Part shown: piece by piece, positions 45,265-58,866 of the stretch | Layout: each line of letters starts with the position of its first letter | Position numbering within the stretch: position 1 is the stretch's first letter | Assembly: GCF_001653235.2 (NCBI RefSeq) | Contig: NC_035791.1 | Coordinates: forward strand, 2,542,001 to 2,606,000 | Source of the DNA: Pochonia chlamydosporia 170 | Taxonomy: Eukaryota > Ascomycota > Sordariomycetes > Hypocreales > Clavicipitaceae | DNA: 64,000 bases | Reading direction: 5' to 3' | Notes under the pieces: generated by a model | Databases searched by the model: none | Seen by the model: the letters and a program-made list of their open reading frames with translations, nothing else | What the model was told of the DNA's origin: nothing | Translations under genes and position numbers: made by a program

Positions 45265-48200
45265 ATGAATGTCGAAAGGTGGAAACGAAGGTCGTCTTCC
45301 GGCCTTACCTTGAGCACAACCACGACAACGAGCCATCATGATGCCAAGACACTCCCTCAACCGACCGAGAGCAAGGCTCCTCGGGTCCTGACCCGCGCGC
45401 TTCGATCTTTGAGTAGCTCGAGTATGGATTCCATAGCTGCCACCTCGACTAGAAGTAATTCCATGCGCAAGCTACAAAAGACTCCATCTTCCAACTCCTC
45501 TTCCATGATCGATCGCCTTCAGAGACGGGTGTCCAAGGACTCGCCGGTATCCGACCGTCCAGGGAGCCCAACCGAGCAGTTGCAGCCGTATTCAGCTATG
45601 GAAGTGCTTCAATGCGGATCACTCAAGGCAGATATATCGCTCCTGAAGGCGAAATCCGAATACCTGGTCCTGTCCGATCAGGTCTTGGTGAAATTCAACA
45701 ACGGCGATTCTGCCCGAGCAGCTTTCCCTCAGCTCTATGGAAAACCTTCGGACGGCCACAGCTCGCCAGCACACCACCAGCCTACCACGAAACTTTCCTC
45801 TGGCGATGTGCGTTTGGAGATTCCGCTTCGTTCGGTTGTTGCTGTCTTCAACGATGACGGCGCTAGTAACAGATCTGGCATCGAGATCTGGTGGTTTTCG
45901 CCCTGGCCCAAGCTGGCTTATTCCAAGGCGCATTTCTACTTTTCCCTGCCCAAGGAGCGAGATCTTTGGCTGGCTTCGATTCATCGCGCAATCAGGGCAA
46001 AGTTAAGGAAGTCTTCTGGCGGCGCGTTGATCTCGGATAATTTGAGAGGCCGCATAGATCACATTGTTCGATCTGCTGAGGGCTCAGTAGATGCTGGCTA
46101 TCAGAGCATTATTTTCCCTGTCGCCAGGCGAGTTTTTGGTGGTGGTTTGAAGGGTGGCACAACGGAAGAGGCACCAGACAATACGGATATCTCATCATTC
46201 TATCTCATCATCGGCCCGTGTATGTGCCATTTCGTCGAAGTCCTCAAGGCTGACCACGCCACCGCCCCTGGCGATTTGCGGGTAAAGGCCGTGTCATATG
46301 GCACCGTTACTTTGACTCGCTTTAGAGCATCTGTGGCATCACACGAGCACCGCTTTGTAATGTGTTTCAGGTATGTGCAAAACGGCAAGCGCTCTCAATC
46401 ATTAAACCCTGCAGGTACTAACCAACTCAGGTCTCCGTTTGGCCGCGAGTCTAGAATCGATCTTGCTAGCTCACAGTATCGACGTATCATTGAAACTCTG
46501 ACAAAAGCAGACCGTATCTTGAAACCAATGTGGCCGCAGCATTTTCAACAGGTTATATTTGATATCAAGGGACTTCCACCTCCACTCCAGCTAACGTCCG
46601 GAAACGATCTTGGTGGACTAAAACGGAGCTTAGAAGCCTATTGTGCCGCATATCAAGTCCAAGTACCGAATTGGACTATTGACTGGAGTCCTCCTCCTCA
46701 ACCCGCCTTTCGACTATTGCCTTCCAATGGCCCGGCATACTCCCCCATGCAGCTCCTTGCCGTTTTCCGCGCCTTGCGATACAACAGTTTCTTCAAAGCT
46801 ATCTCTTTCCGTGGTGTGGATCTCTCGTCACTCTCCGGTAGGAATGACAAGTCACAGTACGGTGATTCTCTGGCCTACAAGTCTCTGAACGGTATGTTTT
46901 GAACCACCAGATTTCCGTGGATCTGCTTGGCCCTAATTTGCTAATCAAATCATAGGCATGACAATATCAGACGAGCACCACGAAATCTTGCTCCAGTCGA
47001 CCATTCTGGAACAGGAGATTCATGCTCTGCTCTTTGCATCTGAATCCATCCGAAGTCTTGACATGTCCAATGTGCTAGGCCTAGGGAGCAAAGGCAACAG
47101 GTTGAGTCGATATCAGTACGACTTGACAAGCCTTACAAAGACGACATCAGAGATTTTGCGACCTGTGTTGGAGTTGTTGCGCCGACAACTTTGCGTTTGT
47201 CACAGTGTCTCGCTAGCTGGAAATCCAATTGCAACTGGAGATTTGGACGAGCTAGGTAAGGCAGCTTTCCCATAACTCATTCAGAAACAGAGACTAGATA
47301 CTAACATATTGAAAAGTCAACGTTTTGACATTGGATCCGGTCCACCTGCGCAGACTCGATCTATCTCGATGCTCACTTGGCGATTCTGGTCTCACAGAGC
47401 TTTGGGTAAGCCTTGCTGGCCAAGCGGACTCTCTTGAGTGGATAGACACATCGCACAACCAAGGGGTTGTCCGCTTTGAGATTATTCAGAGCACTTTGAG
47501 TGGAATGAGACGGCTTTCCAAGCTGAAAATTGCTGGAAATACTCGTATCACGTCAGAGGAGTCTTTATTCGATGAGGGGACAATGCAGAATTGGCAGCTC
47601 CGGGAGCTGGATCTCTCCGGCATCATGGTAAGCATCAACCACGTCTTCTATCTCGCCTGACTTTCGTTATTAATGCAATACCTCATAGCTAAACCCTGCC
47701 ACAATTGACATTTTGTCGAACTATCTAGAAACTGAAAATTCGAGCGGTCTACACACGATGCGCCTCAACAACTGCGGGTTGACAGGCGGCCAGCTTGCAC
47801 GGCTCTTTTATGCCATGGGCCGAGCAAGGCCGGTCGAGCTGTATATTAACTGTAGCCGCCTGGACGAGGGAATTGACGACTTATGCACGGCTATCAGCGA
47901 AGGTTACGGCCCCTGGTGCCTTTTCGCGCAAATGATGGAATTTGCTGTCGAAGTCAACTACATCAAGCTGCTCAAGGCGCTCACGGTCAACACGTCTATT
48001 GAGTGCCTCAGCCTTGCAGGAACGTCAACGCCGGACGCCGCCAGCAGTACTGCTTGTCAGGCCATTGCAGACTTTTTCGCTAAGAATAACACTGTCCGTT
48101 TCCTGGATCTTTCAGGATTCGATTCAAAGCTGGATGAGGGCAGGCTTGGCCGAGAGTTCTCCAAAGCACTCATCGGCTTGCGGACAAACGAGAGCATCGA

Positions 48201-49119
48201 GCACCTACGTGTTCGCAGCCAGATGCTGAACATAAACATTGGGGACTTGGCAGAGGCCATCTCCGAGAACAAAACTCTCCACACCTTGGACTGTGAGGGG
48301 AATGACTTCAACCTTTCCAATTATAGACACCTCGTCACGTCACTGGACCAAAACACGACCATCCGCTACTTTTCTGCGTTCTCTCAACAAGAACTCAATA
48401 AAGCCACTGCCAAGTCGATGGAAACGGCGGCAACCGCTGCTCCGGTACGCAGGTCTTCAGTCATTTCCAGGTTCAAGCCTGACAAGGGCACGAACGGGAA
48501 TAGCAAGCCATTGGTGCAGCGACTAAAGGATGAATGGGATACCGTTGGGTCAGATTTGGCACGCATTCTGCAGCGAAACCAAATCATCTTTGATCAGGAG
48601 AACAATGCTGAACAAGATGAGAGTTCTTCTCAAGAGTACCACAGGAGCAATACCGCAGAAATGACCTTGTGCGCAGCTTTTGGCGGATTGCCACTGAAAG
48701 ATCTGGAGAGCCAAAGGGTCAAGGGCGTTCGTAGCTCGCAGGACTCGCAGCAGGCAATTTCTGGAGACTTGGCTATCCGACGTCACAGTCGGTACGGATC
48801 GATAGGCTCCCGGGAAGTTGCAACACGACCAGTGTCTATGATTTCGAGTGAGGTGGCTGTTAGCCCCTCGACTGAGGAGGCCAGCAACGGATCAGGCGGA
48901 ATACCAACGCCTCCGGAACTCGACAGCCCCATTGAGCCGGAGTTTGGACTGGCTGCCGAGATATTTGCGTCAACCATCTTTGACGAGCCTAATTATACGT
49001 ATTCGGATGGGCACGAGGTTGACGATGGATTGCAAATGAAGAGATATAGGCGCTACATGGGCGATCCGACCAGCCGTATCGACGAGGAGGATGGAGCAAA
49101 TGATACGGAGTCATCATGA
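45265..49119 (+). CDS. PH-like and leucine-rich-repeat protein
   Basis: Large cytoplasmic protein with a PH-like module and ribonuclease-inhibitor-type LRRs. This order recalls CARMIL-like actin regulators, but direct homology is not shown. Five exons (45265-46370, 46431-46891, 46956-47255, 47317-47627, 47689-49119) join in phase to about 1202 residues. The N-terminal 110 residues are Ser/Thr-rich and basic. Residues about 114-247 look PH-like (EYLVLSDQVLVKF through RDLWLASIHRAI). LRR units follow from about residue 500: IRSLDMSN, LRRLDLSRCSLGDSGLTELW, LRELDLSGI, LHTMRLNNCGLTGGQLARLF and IECLSLAG. The C-terminus is acidic and disordered. Intron 1 (46371-46430, 60 bp) is in frame and stop-free, but has a TACTAAC branch point and strong ends, so it is probably spliced. 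Three tiny upstream ORFs precede the start. Confidence 0.82.
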
Positions 49120-50108
49120 ATCATGAGTGTTTTCTGTGAGGACAGAGGAGCAGATGGAGTGGCTCGAGAAATAACGATTTGCATATATACACATTGATGC
49201 ACAGCCGCAGGATGGTTGGTTGGATTTCAGACATGACGGAGAGGGTAAGATGCACATTTTATTGTCATGATGAGCGGGACTTGTCCTTGGGCTTTGGCGG
49301 AGTTGGCGAGCTATAAAGTATATGGAAGGCGTTTGTTGGAATATGGGAATCATTGCCATTCGCTCGATACCCCCTTCGTTAACAGTTTCTTTTGGTTAGT
49401 GGCAGTTTTGGGGAAAGCATATAGGATCAACATGAAAATACATTCGTACAGTCAAGAAGATAAGTCAATGTCTTGAGTCGTGAACACTTGCTGTTGAAAG
49501 TCAGTCTGTTTGCAGATGTCGTTGCTCAAGTTGTGGAGCTCACCCAGGGGCAAGGCAAGCAGCAACGAATGGGCTCGAAGTACTGATGCCCAATCAGCCA
49601 CGCAGTGTTGTTTCCCAGGTAGGCAGGCGGTAACGCCAAACCCAGCCACAGTCTACTCCGTAATGCCCAGCCCCATCGGTTTAGCTAGTCAGCGAGTTCA
49701 TACAGAGTCCAGACAGACAGAGTACGGAGTACGCCAGCGAGGCAACATCCATCCAACCCCATTCATTGACAGCTTGTTCCAAGCTTTCGTCATCCTTTCT
49801 TTCTTCCGCTTCCCCTGTCCTCCTCCATCACGCCCGTCATTTCACCACCGCAGTCATCTTGCACCGGTGATTGACTTGTATTATTTCAGGCGTTGTTTTT
49901 GCCACAGCCGCTTGCTTTTCCGCCTTTTGGTTTTTAATTGCTCGACTGCTTTGCGCTCTCGAACCTCCCCTCCATTGCGGAGCTTCTCGCTCCGGAGGCC
50001 CCGACCCCCCGAACCACTTACTGTTCGGCCCATTATCACGACGACAACTTCCTGACCTTGCGCGAGATACCGAAGCTCTACCGTTCGACGAGCTCCCTAC
50101 TTTGGATC
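49120..50108. other. Intergenic, upstream of PAN1
   Basis: 3' flank of the LRR gene and promoter or leader of PAN1. It carries TACTCCGTA-type motifs near 49653 and 49720. The frame upstream of 50109 is open but has no in-frame ATG in a convincing position. No separate gene. Confidence 0.5.
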
Positions 50109-53100
50109 ATGTACTCCAACTCGAACGCCTTTCTGGGCGGCAACAGCCAGCGACCTGGCCAGCAGCAATATGGCGGTGGCTCGTTCAACACCGGCCCTGG
50201 GCTCGGTGGCCAGCCTCAACAGCAACAGCCAAGTCCTTTTGCGCCACAGCCTACGGGATTTGGACAGCAGCCGTTGCAGCAGCAGTACACTGGCTTCCCA
50301 ATGCAGGCCCAACAGACGGGTATGCCGCAGGCTTCTCAACCGCTGCAGCAGCAGTATACGGGCTTTCCTGGCCAGGCACAACCTCAGCAGAGCTTCCAGA
50401 CAGGAGCTGTGCCCCCCATGCCGTCAATCCCCTCGCAGTATCAACAGCAATTTCAGCAGCAGCAGCAACAACAACAGCCGCAGCCGCAACCGCCCCAGCC
50501 TGGATTTCAGACGTCTCAGCCAACTGGGTTTCCTTCGTCCTCGCCTGCGCAGGCTTCTGCCGCGGCCCCCCCTCCGCCTCCGATGAAGCCTCAGCCGACT
50601 GGCTTCACTGAGATGGCTGCATCTTTCCACACAGGTGGAACGGCTAAGCCTCAAGGACGACGGGCCGAGAAGACGAACAAGATTCCCAACATCAGGCTCT
50701 CATTTATTACGGCCCAGGATCAGTCCAAGTTTGAGACACTGTTCAAATCGGCTGTTGGGGATAACTCGACTACCATGTCCGGCGACAAGGCCAGAGATCT
50801 TTTACTGCGGTCTAGATTGGATGGAGATACCCTTTCTCATATCTGGTATGGCTCACATGAATGTTGAATTATATCGAACCCCTGACGGATTTTATGGATC
50901 GCTAACGAATGACCATTTGTAGGACTCTGGCAGATACTACTCGCGCTGGCCAGCTTTACTTTCCCGAGTTTGCACTCGCCATGTATTTGTGCAATTTGAA
51001 AATGACGGGCAAGTCCTTGCCAACAACGCTGCCGGACAATATCAAGAACGAAGTTTCCAGCATGGTTGATATTATTGGCTTCAGTGTGGTGGACGATGCT
51101 CCCGCTTCGCGTCCGGCCACTAACGCCCCGAGCTTCCAAAACGATGTTTCTACGCCTCCGGCTATTCAACAGCCCCAACCGCAGCCGTCCAACTCTCAGC
51201 TTCTCCAGTCGCAGATGACGGGCTTTCCCGGCCAGCAGCCTGGCTTTGGTGGTCAACCCCAGGGCCTCCAGGCTCAACAGACTGGATTTCCCGGCATGCA
51301 GAATCCTCGGCCCACAGGATATCAGGGACCACGACCTCCGATGCCCCCCATGCCTACTGGTTTCGGTCAGAACCCAAATGACGCTGGCTTAGCAATGCCA
51401 CTAAATGCCCAGCCCACGGGTCGACCAGGACAATGGGGACTAGTTAATGCACCTGCCTCTGGACTGCCCAACATTGATGCCTTGCAAGCCCGAATGATGC
51501 CTCAACAAGGCCGTGAAGCCGGCAGCTACACAACCCAGGGACTTCAGGGCAATGCTGTTATTCCATGGGCCATCACCAAAGAGGAGAAGACCCGGTATGA
51601 CTCCCTTTTCAGAGCCTGGGATGGCTTTGGCAAAGGGTACATTGGTGGCGACCAGGCGATCGAAATCATGGGCCAGAGTGGCCTAGAGAAACCTGATCTG
51701 GAGAGAGTTTGGACACTTTCCGACAATGGCAACAAGGGCCGTCTGGATCTCGACGAATTTGCCGTCGCCATGCATTTGATATACAGAAAGCTGAACGGCT
51801 ATCCCCTCCCCAACAACCTTCCTCCGGAGCTTGTCCCGCCCTCTACTCGCAATTTCAGCCAGTCGATAGGTACCCTTAAGTCCATGTTGAACCAAGAATC
51901 TGACTTTCGAAAGAACTCTGGTGCCTCTCTTCTTCCCCAGAAGACTGGTGTGAGCTACATGAAGAACCGTTCTTTCAGAGGAGCTGGGGCTGGCTCCCAG
52001 GCGGCTCGTAAGGATGCTACCGTCTTCAGGAACGACGACGAAGATTTCGGCTATCGGTCCAGCGCTCGGCGAAGACTTGGAAATTCATCTCCCCGCTCCG
52101 AGTCCCCTGCATCCGTTGCATCCAGTGACGACCTTTCTCTTGATCAACTGAGAAAGAAGATTAAGGAGAAGCAGGTCCTTTTAGATGCCATGGACTTTGC
52201 TGATGAAAGAAGCAACGAGGAGGATGATATACTCGATCGTCGAGACCGAAAAGAATCTGAAGAGCTATATCGACGCATCAGACGCATCCAAGGAGATATC
52301 GATGCCCATCCTGATGCAGCATTAGCCACTGGAGATTCTGATGCGGAAAGACGTGCTCTGAAGCGTCAACTCCAGAATCTCACTGACAAGGTTCCCGAGC
52401 TTGCATCCCAGGTCCGAAGAACTGAGAAGGCTATCATGGAGGCCCGACTTGAACTCTTCCGTCTGAAGGACGCCAAGGCGCATCCGAACTCCGGTCCGCA
52501 GATTGTCGGAACTGGACCAGGAGGCACTGTAACGGAAAGCGATCGACTAAAGGCTAGGGCAAAGGCCATGATGCAACAACGGACAGCTGCTTTGACAGGC
52601 AAGAAGATTGACGTTGCCGCTGAGGACACTGATGCGCCGAAGCGACTTGAAGATGAAACCATCAAGGTCAAGAGCGAGAAGGAAAGCAACGAGAGCATGG
52701 TCCGCGACGTAGAAGAAAGTGTTCGCGACTTTGCACGGGGTATTGAAGACAGCCTCAAAGAAGGCGGCAACGATAACTCAAGCGAACACGAGAAGCGACG
52801 ATGGGAGGATGCTCTTGGAGTGGAAGACGAGGTTCGAGATTTCATCTTTGACTTGCAGCGCGACAGCCGTGCTGCTCGTGCTCGTGCCCAGGACAGGCGC
52901 CCTGCGCAAGCCTCGCCTCCCGTCGAGCAATCTCGGCCGGAGAGAGTCGCCAGTCCACGCGTTGAAAGTCCTGTTTCCACGTCTCGTACCGCTACTCCCC
53001 CTGCTACTGGCGGTTCGTACTCCTCGTACAAAACCCCAGAGGAGCGCGCCGCGTACATCAAGCAGCAAGCAGAGCAGCGTATGGCTGAGCGTTTAGCTGC

Positions 53101-54715
53101 ACTGGGTATCAAGGCTCCAGCCAAGTCAGGCGAGACAGCTGCTCAGCGAAGCGAGCGGGAACGTACCGAACGTGCTGCCAGATTGAAGCAAGCAGAAGAA
53201 GAAGATGCTCGCAGAGATGCTGAGCGCCAGGCTCGTTTGGCTGATGAGCATGGCGTGCCTGATCCTGCTTCAGCTTCGGAAACGCCCAAGGCCTCGGCTA
53301 GAGCCCCCCCTCCTCCCCCAGCCAGCAGGAAGGGCGGCAAAGTAGACACTTCTGAGCAGGATACCGCGAGACAGGCAGAAGGGGAACGGGCTGCCAAGGC
53401 TGCTGAGGAGGCAAGGCTCACCATGGAACGTGAGGAACAGGAAAGAGAGAGGCAGAAGATGGAGTAAGTCTCAAATCAGATTTAACCCCCGCAGTAATAT
53501 GAGCAATTCACTAACATTAGTGCCAGGAATACTGTCAAGAAAGAAGAGGATGAATTTGCCAGGGAACAGGAGGAGGCAGCAGCTCGTCTAAAGGCTCTGG
53601 AAGAGCAGGTTAAGCAGGGCAAGTTGCGAAAGGAGGAGGAGAAGAGACGAAAGAAGGCTGCGCTTGCAGAAGCCAAGGAGAAAGAAGCCAAGATGGCGGC
53701 GAAACGAGCAGAAATTGAAGCATCCAAGCAACGTGAGCTGGAGCTTCGACGACAACTCGAGGCTCTCGATGATGAGGACTCCTCAGACGATGACGAAGGC
53801 CCTCAGCAGATCACTCCCCAGGAGTCTACCCCGAGTGGCAGCCAGATTGTTCATCACGACACAGAGAAGAAACCCAGCTCTCCTCCACCAGTGCCGGCTG
53901 CCGCTCCTCCTGTACCAACCGTCGTTACGTCCCCTCCTGCTGATGCCGAGAGCAAGAACCCTTATCACAAGATGATGTCACAACCGGCAGAGGCATCATC
54001 CACTGGTCAATCTCAAGAGTCTGCGCCTGCTCCCCCAGCCGCTGCGGCTCCTCCCGTTCCTCGCTCTGAAGCGTCTACAAATCCCTTCCATCGTATGGCT
54101 CAACCTCCTCCCGCTGCTACTGGACCTGTGTCCCGAAAGCGAGCAGACTCAGAAGACTGGGGTTCAGATAAAGATGACGACGAAGACTCGGATGATGATC
54201 GACCAGGAGGTGGCAACGCTGCTCAATTGGCATCTATCCTATTCGGAACCATGGCACCGCCGCGACCACTATCTGCTACTGGGCGGGATTCATCACCAGC
54301 TAGCCCGGCGCCGGCGAACGATGCTCCCATTGCATCGCCGCCGCCTCCTCCTCCGGCTCCTGGCTCAGATGCTCCTGTCGCACCACCACCGCCCCCTCCC
54401 CCAATGCCAGAGAGCAATGGTCCTACGTCGCCTCCTCCTCCGCCGCCTATGCCCAGTGCCGACGCTCCCTCGGCACCTCCACCACCACCGCCCATGCCAC
54501 CGACAGGAGCAGCTCCTCCTCCACCTCCGATGCCTGGTGCGGGAGCTCCTCCTCCTCCTCCTCCGCCTCCACCAGCTGGTGATGCCCCCGCTGCCCCGGC
54601 TTCTGGTGGCCGTCCAGCTGGCTTCTTGAGCGAGATCCAATTAGGGAAGTCCCTCAAGAAGACCAAGACGAATGACAAGAGTGCGTCCGCAGTTGCCGGT
54701 CGTGTTTTGGATTAA
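50109..54715 (+). CDS. PAN1: Actin cytoskeleton-regulatory protein Pan1
   Basis: Endocytic scaffold that links clathrin adaptors to actin and activates the Arp2/3 complex at cortical patches. Three exons (50109-50845, 50923-53463, 53527-54715) join in phase to about 1488 residues. The start [20 protein letters not shown] is family-typical. A Gln/Pro-rich region with QPTGF and QYTGFPxQ repeats leads to EH domain 1 (about 195-310, with [20 protein letters not shown]) and EH domain 2 (about 461-550, with [20 protein letters not shown]). A coiled coil (about 670-1150) is rich in Glu/Arg/Lys. The C-terminus has long polyproline tracts (about 1364-1450) and a WH2-like segment ([17 protein letters not shown]). 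Intron 2 has two in-frame acceptors six bases apart; the downstream one (53526) suits the branch-point distance better. Confidence 0.94.
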
Positions 54716-57700
54716 GTTTGCCATGTACGGTCTGGGGACGCCATCGACAGATGTGTCATCTACGGACTACAGAGCTAGCGTGGACAAGAAGCGCCCTGTA
54801 CCAAGTTTGAACAATGCAAAGGAGCAGGTGGTCTCGTAGTTCCAGTGGAGTTTACGCCACTGCTTGTTAATACAATTTCTCTACAATAAGTTTACGATGC
54901 AATGCCTGCAGAGGTTTATTTTCCTTGTGCAACCTCGTGACGGATGTGAAGCTAGATATAGAAGCATATTACGTATTGCATGTACTCTGCCAACTAGTTC
55001 ATGCCATATCCCAATAGTATAGAGATCAGACCCGATGAGGTGGCACTGGGTGATCTTATCAACGAACACCAGATCAGTAAGAGGCGTAACCTGAAATTAC
55101 GATGCCTCTTGTCCATTGGCCAGGTCACCTCCCTCGAACATGATCCGGAGGTGAGACAAACATGGAGTGATCTGTTTAATGACCGAACGGGGCGTGGGTT
55201 CGGTCCTACATGCCGATTGACAAGAAGTTTTCCAGGACTCCGTAAAAGTGAGATGGATCAGGAGGGGCAGACAATATTGTCGTCCGGCGTTTCTCGCTTA
55301 TGCGAGTACCCGTATGACCAATTGTGAGACGGTGTGGTGGTTCACGCCTTGCAATACCTTACCGACGAGTGAGGACAAAAATACCAACTTAAGATTTAGA
55401 CGCACCTCGTGGGACTTTGCGTCGTTGCGTATTCCGGATTTGGCAATCGTGCCTTTTTTTACTGGCGACTGGGAACCTTGGAAGTGAGGGGTGCTGAGGG
55501 TGATCTGAGGACATGCAGGTACGGACCTTGGTGTGGGGGAAAAAGGAAATTTGAAGAACGCAAACGCACAGGGACGCGATGAGAAACAAAGAAGGATTTT
55601 TGTTTTGTTTTCAGAGTCTTGTTGTTTTGCGAAGATGTTTAATTTAGGCGTTATTGGGAGGGATGTATGTTTTTGCGAGTATGTGATTGGGACTAGTGTT
55701 TGTGGTTGCTTGCCTTAGATTTGGGAGGATTCATGCATGACCCGGCAGATATGGATGGATGCGGGCTTTTTGGGAAACGTCGCTCCTCTTTCACATGGCT
55801 TGTGGAAACGTCTGTTCTTGGGTGCACGAATGGAAATGGACTTTTCTTACAGCCCTAACGAGTGAAGGAAGTGGTGAGTTGAATAGCGACAGGGATCTGG
55901 AGAGTTGGTCATTTGATGGAAGTGGGTTCGTTTCGACGGCTGTTCCGGGGAGAGCAGAGCTGACGGGAGGTTTTTTTCACTTGGTTGAAACTCTTCATAG
56001 ATTGCTTTTTGGAGGGTCTGTTCGTAGCTGATGATGTCACATGATGGAGGCGCAGTCTTTCGTGGAATGAGGATCAAGGTCGTTGAGGGCCGATCGGGAA
56101 CTGGGGACAAGAAAAAAATTTGGTGGACTTGGGTGATTTCGGGGCAATTGCGTTGGGATGAGGACGTCCCGTTTGGTTCATTCCTACAGTTTTTGAAATC
56201 TCCAGGTCTTGATTCGGGTTGACTGACAGGTGGCACTGGCGAGGTGGTGGTGACGGGGTTCGAGGCCACCCTCTTTGACTGACAACTGGGTCTCTGGAAT
56301 GGGCTTCTGTGTCAAGTTGCATCACGGGTGGTCGAATTGAGGGTTGGGCATTAGTTATTCCATTTCCTTGCAAGGCCGAGAGAATGCGTTTCTCGGGCAT
56401 GCAGAGGGCATGCAGAGGTGGGAAAATACGAGATTGAGAAGCGCAATCGATCATGATGGCGGCTGCCCCTCTCGGATGCGTTCACTGGAACGGACCTTTT
56501 GGCCGGACAGCTGTCATAAAGATGTAATCGTGATGTCGAAATTGACCAAAAGTGATTGTCGTCATCGGTACAAGATGGATCTGCACGATGCAACGGATGC
56601 GGGTTGAACGGATACTTCACATCACCATTTGCCATCTGGTGACGTTGAGGGTGGATGCGAAGATGTGACAATGGAATGCTGTGATTGGTCGGTTACACGC
56701 GTAAATGTAAACAAAAGACGCGTCTCCCCAGACGCGTCCGTCTTTCCAGGCCAGCTTCCCCACTCCTCTGGCCTCTGACTCCGACGACCATCTTCTGCGG
56801 CCACCACCATCACAGCCAAAACTGCAACCTCAATGCTGCTGAAGGCTGTCTTCCCTCCCTTCCGTACATATCCGGGCCATTGTCAGCCAGACAGGTCAAT
56901 GGTGACCCCTCCCATCCCTCACATGTCTCTTTTAGGCCCGAAAGATTTCTTTTTCAAATCACAGTTGTCACCCTTCCTTTGGCGCCCTTGCAGGAAGCGA
57001 AAGCTGGACGATTGTTCCATGTTGCAAGTTGGTTCAACATGGCCGCCATGTTCGCCGAGGTTTACTCAACTTTTTCTCCACTTGGGTCATGAACTCTCAA
57101 GTCGCAATGGTCTTCTCAGACAAGTGTCTTCGATCTAGAAGTGCATATCGGCTGGTGGGTCGGGAAAAGGCTGAAGCAAAAACGCAACGCATCAATGGGA
57201 GCGCGAGCGTGTGGACGGAGCTCGTAAAGAACGTGTGGGCAATAGTTTCTTGTGGCCGACTTTTTTTTTCCCAAGCCACGAAAGCAGCAAAGACCATCTT
57301 TGGCCAGAATGGTGCAACGACGGATATGCACTCGTGCGTTTCATAGAAGACTTGGATGGCCAATCCGGAGGTCTGATACGCGTCTTGTAGATGCAGTAGG
57401 TGCTTCGAGGTCACACACCAGCATCATGTGCCTAGAGTGATTGACACAGCAGACCGCAAGATGGATTGTGCATTTCTCGTTCTCGTGTTGCTCTTGCTTT
57501 TCTTTGCTTCTTTGCAAGTTTTCTTTATCTTCAATTCCTTTGTTGCTGTTCTTGACGAAACGCCACAGTTGGCGTCGGCAAGGGTTAGCATTTTTCACAA
57601 GAAAAAAAAAATGATGTATTGCATCGTAGAGGCATTGTAAACCAAGTGGTGAGGCGTCGCGCCATCTGCCAACCTTGGTTCGCTGGCAAGACGTCCAGGC

Positions 57701-57936
57701 GCGTCGTCCATACCAGACGTTCTTGGTGAATTGCGTAGTGAATTGATGCATGAACACAAAAAGCCAACTTGAGCTGCGCCATGGGCCCGTCATAGCCCAT
57801 CAAGCCCATATCATCGGCCCATCTCGTTCATTCCGAAACCCCGCTCGACAGAACAGGGCCCATGTCGATAGCCAAGGCTATGATTGAATGTACGTGTCTG
57901 GGACGTGGGACTGGCGTGAACTCAAATGTGGAAGAC

Positions 57937-57977
57937 ATTGATTGACTGACTGACTGACTGATTGATTGATTGATTGA
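57937..57977. repeat. GACT/GATT tetranucleotide microsatellite
   Basis: About ten tandem tetranucleotides, ATTG units flanking a block of ACTG units, in the spacer upstream of the forkhead gene. Confidence 0.9.
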
Positions 57978-58809
57978 CTCCTCTCGACCATCTCTTCCGG
58001 CAAAGACAGGTTGGGTTGGGCAGACGAAAGAGCGCCAGTACTCCATACATGTCTCTTGTTCGGCGTGTGCTCTGAGAGCTATGAGCCTCAAATCGATTGC
58101 ATCGACTCTCGGCCAGAGACACACCCCTGCTGTGCGTGTCAGCCTAAAGCGCCTCTCAGCCAATGCTTGGTCCAGCTTGACCCATCCTTGACTCCACTTA
58201 CTGGCCAAACCTGGTCGATGCCCCCACTCGACCTGCTTCAAGGCCCATCAGTCTGCTCCTGCCTGGCCTTGATCCTGCCCACCCTTGCCATTCATCAATG
58301 TCTGCCATCGACTGGGCGGCCGTCTTTCGAGTTAGCGCTGAGCTTTCTGAGTTCCTGTGGTCTGGTCTTGTCTGGTGCTACATCTACAAGGTACTCGCTG
58401 CTACCTACCACTCACACTCTCGCTCCAGTCACTCACTGCCGCCTCGGCCTCGACTTGACCTTTCACGGCTCCCCATCCTCTCTTCCTTCCATCTTAACTC
58501 TTTCGTTTCTTCTTCCCCTCTCTTGTTGCCCAATTTCTCCCACTTCACCATTTACTGTCATCCGTCGACCCTCTGCCGGTCCTTATATTTGCTTGCCTTT
58601 TTTTTTTGTGCTCGAGCAAACAAGATACGTTTCGAGCTCCTCGGCATCTCTACTATATCAAATTACGACGCGTCAAAATCCACCGCCATTTCGCCTCAAT
58701 CCCCATACTGCGCTCGGCAGTCCGTACGCAAAACCAATTTTCGAGACCAACGTCCGCGCGCCCTGCATTCACGACCCACAGTCAATTTAACAGTACAGCT
58801 TCATTCAGG

Positions 58810-58866
58810 TACGTTGCATATGTTTTATTTTATCTGCGTTTGTCTCCCTATTTTTACCTTTGCCAG
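58810..58866 (+). other. Probable 5' UTR intron of forkhead gene
   Basis: Donor AG|GTACGT at 58810 and a pyrimidine-rich tract ending TTTGCCAG at 58866 give a 57-bp intron about 210 bp before the start codon. Splice consensus only. Confidence 0.45.

Noticed and set aside
52366..53124. Minus-strand frame of 252 codons
   Set aside because: Antisense to the coiled coil of Pan1; Ser/Arg-rich with no domain.
54223..54678. Glycine-rich minus-strand frame
   Set aside because: Complement of the Pan1 polyproline tract, which produces spurious poly-Gly.
55001..55327. Plus-strand frame of 108 codons downstream of PAN1
   Set aside because: No recognisable domain or neighbouring exon; could be 3' flank only.
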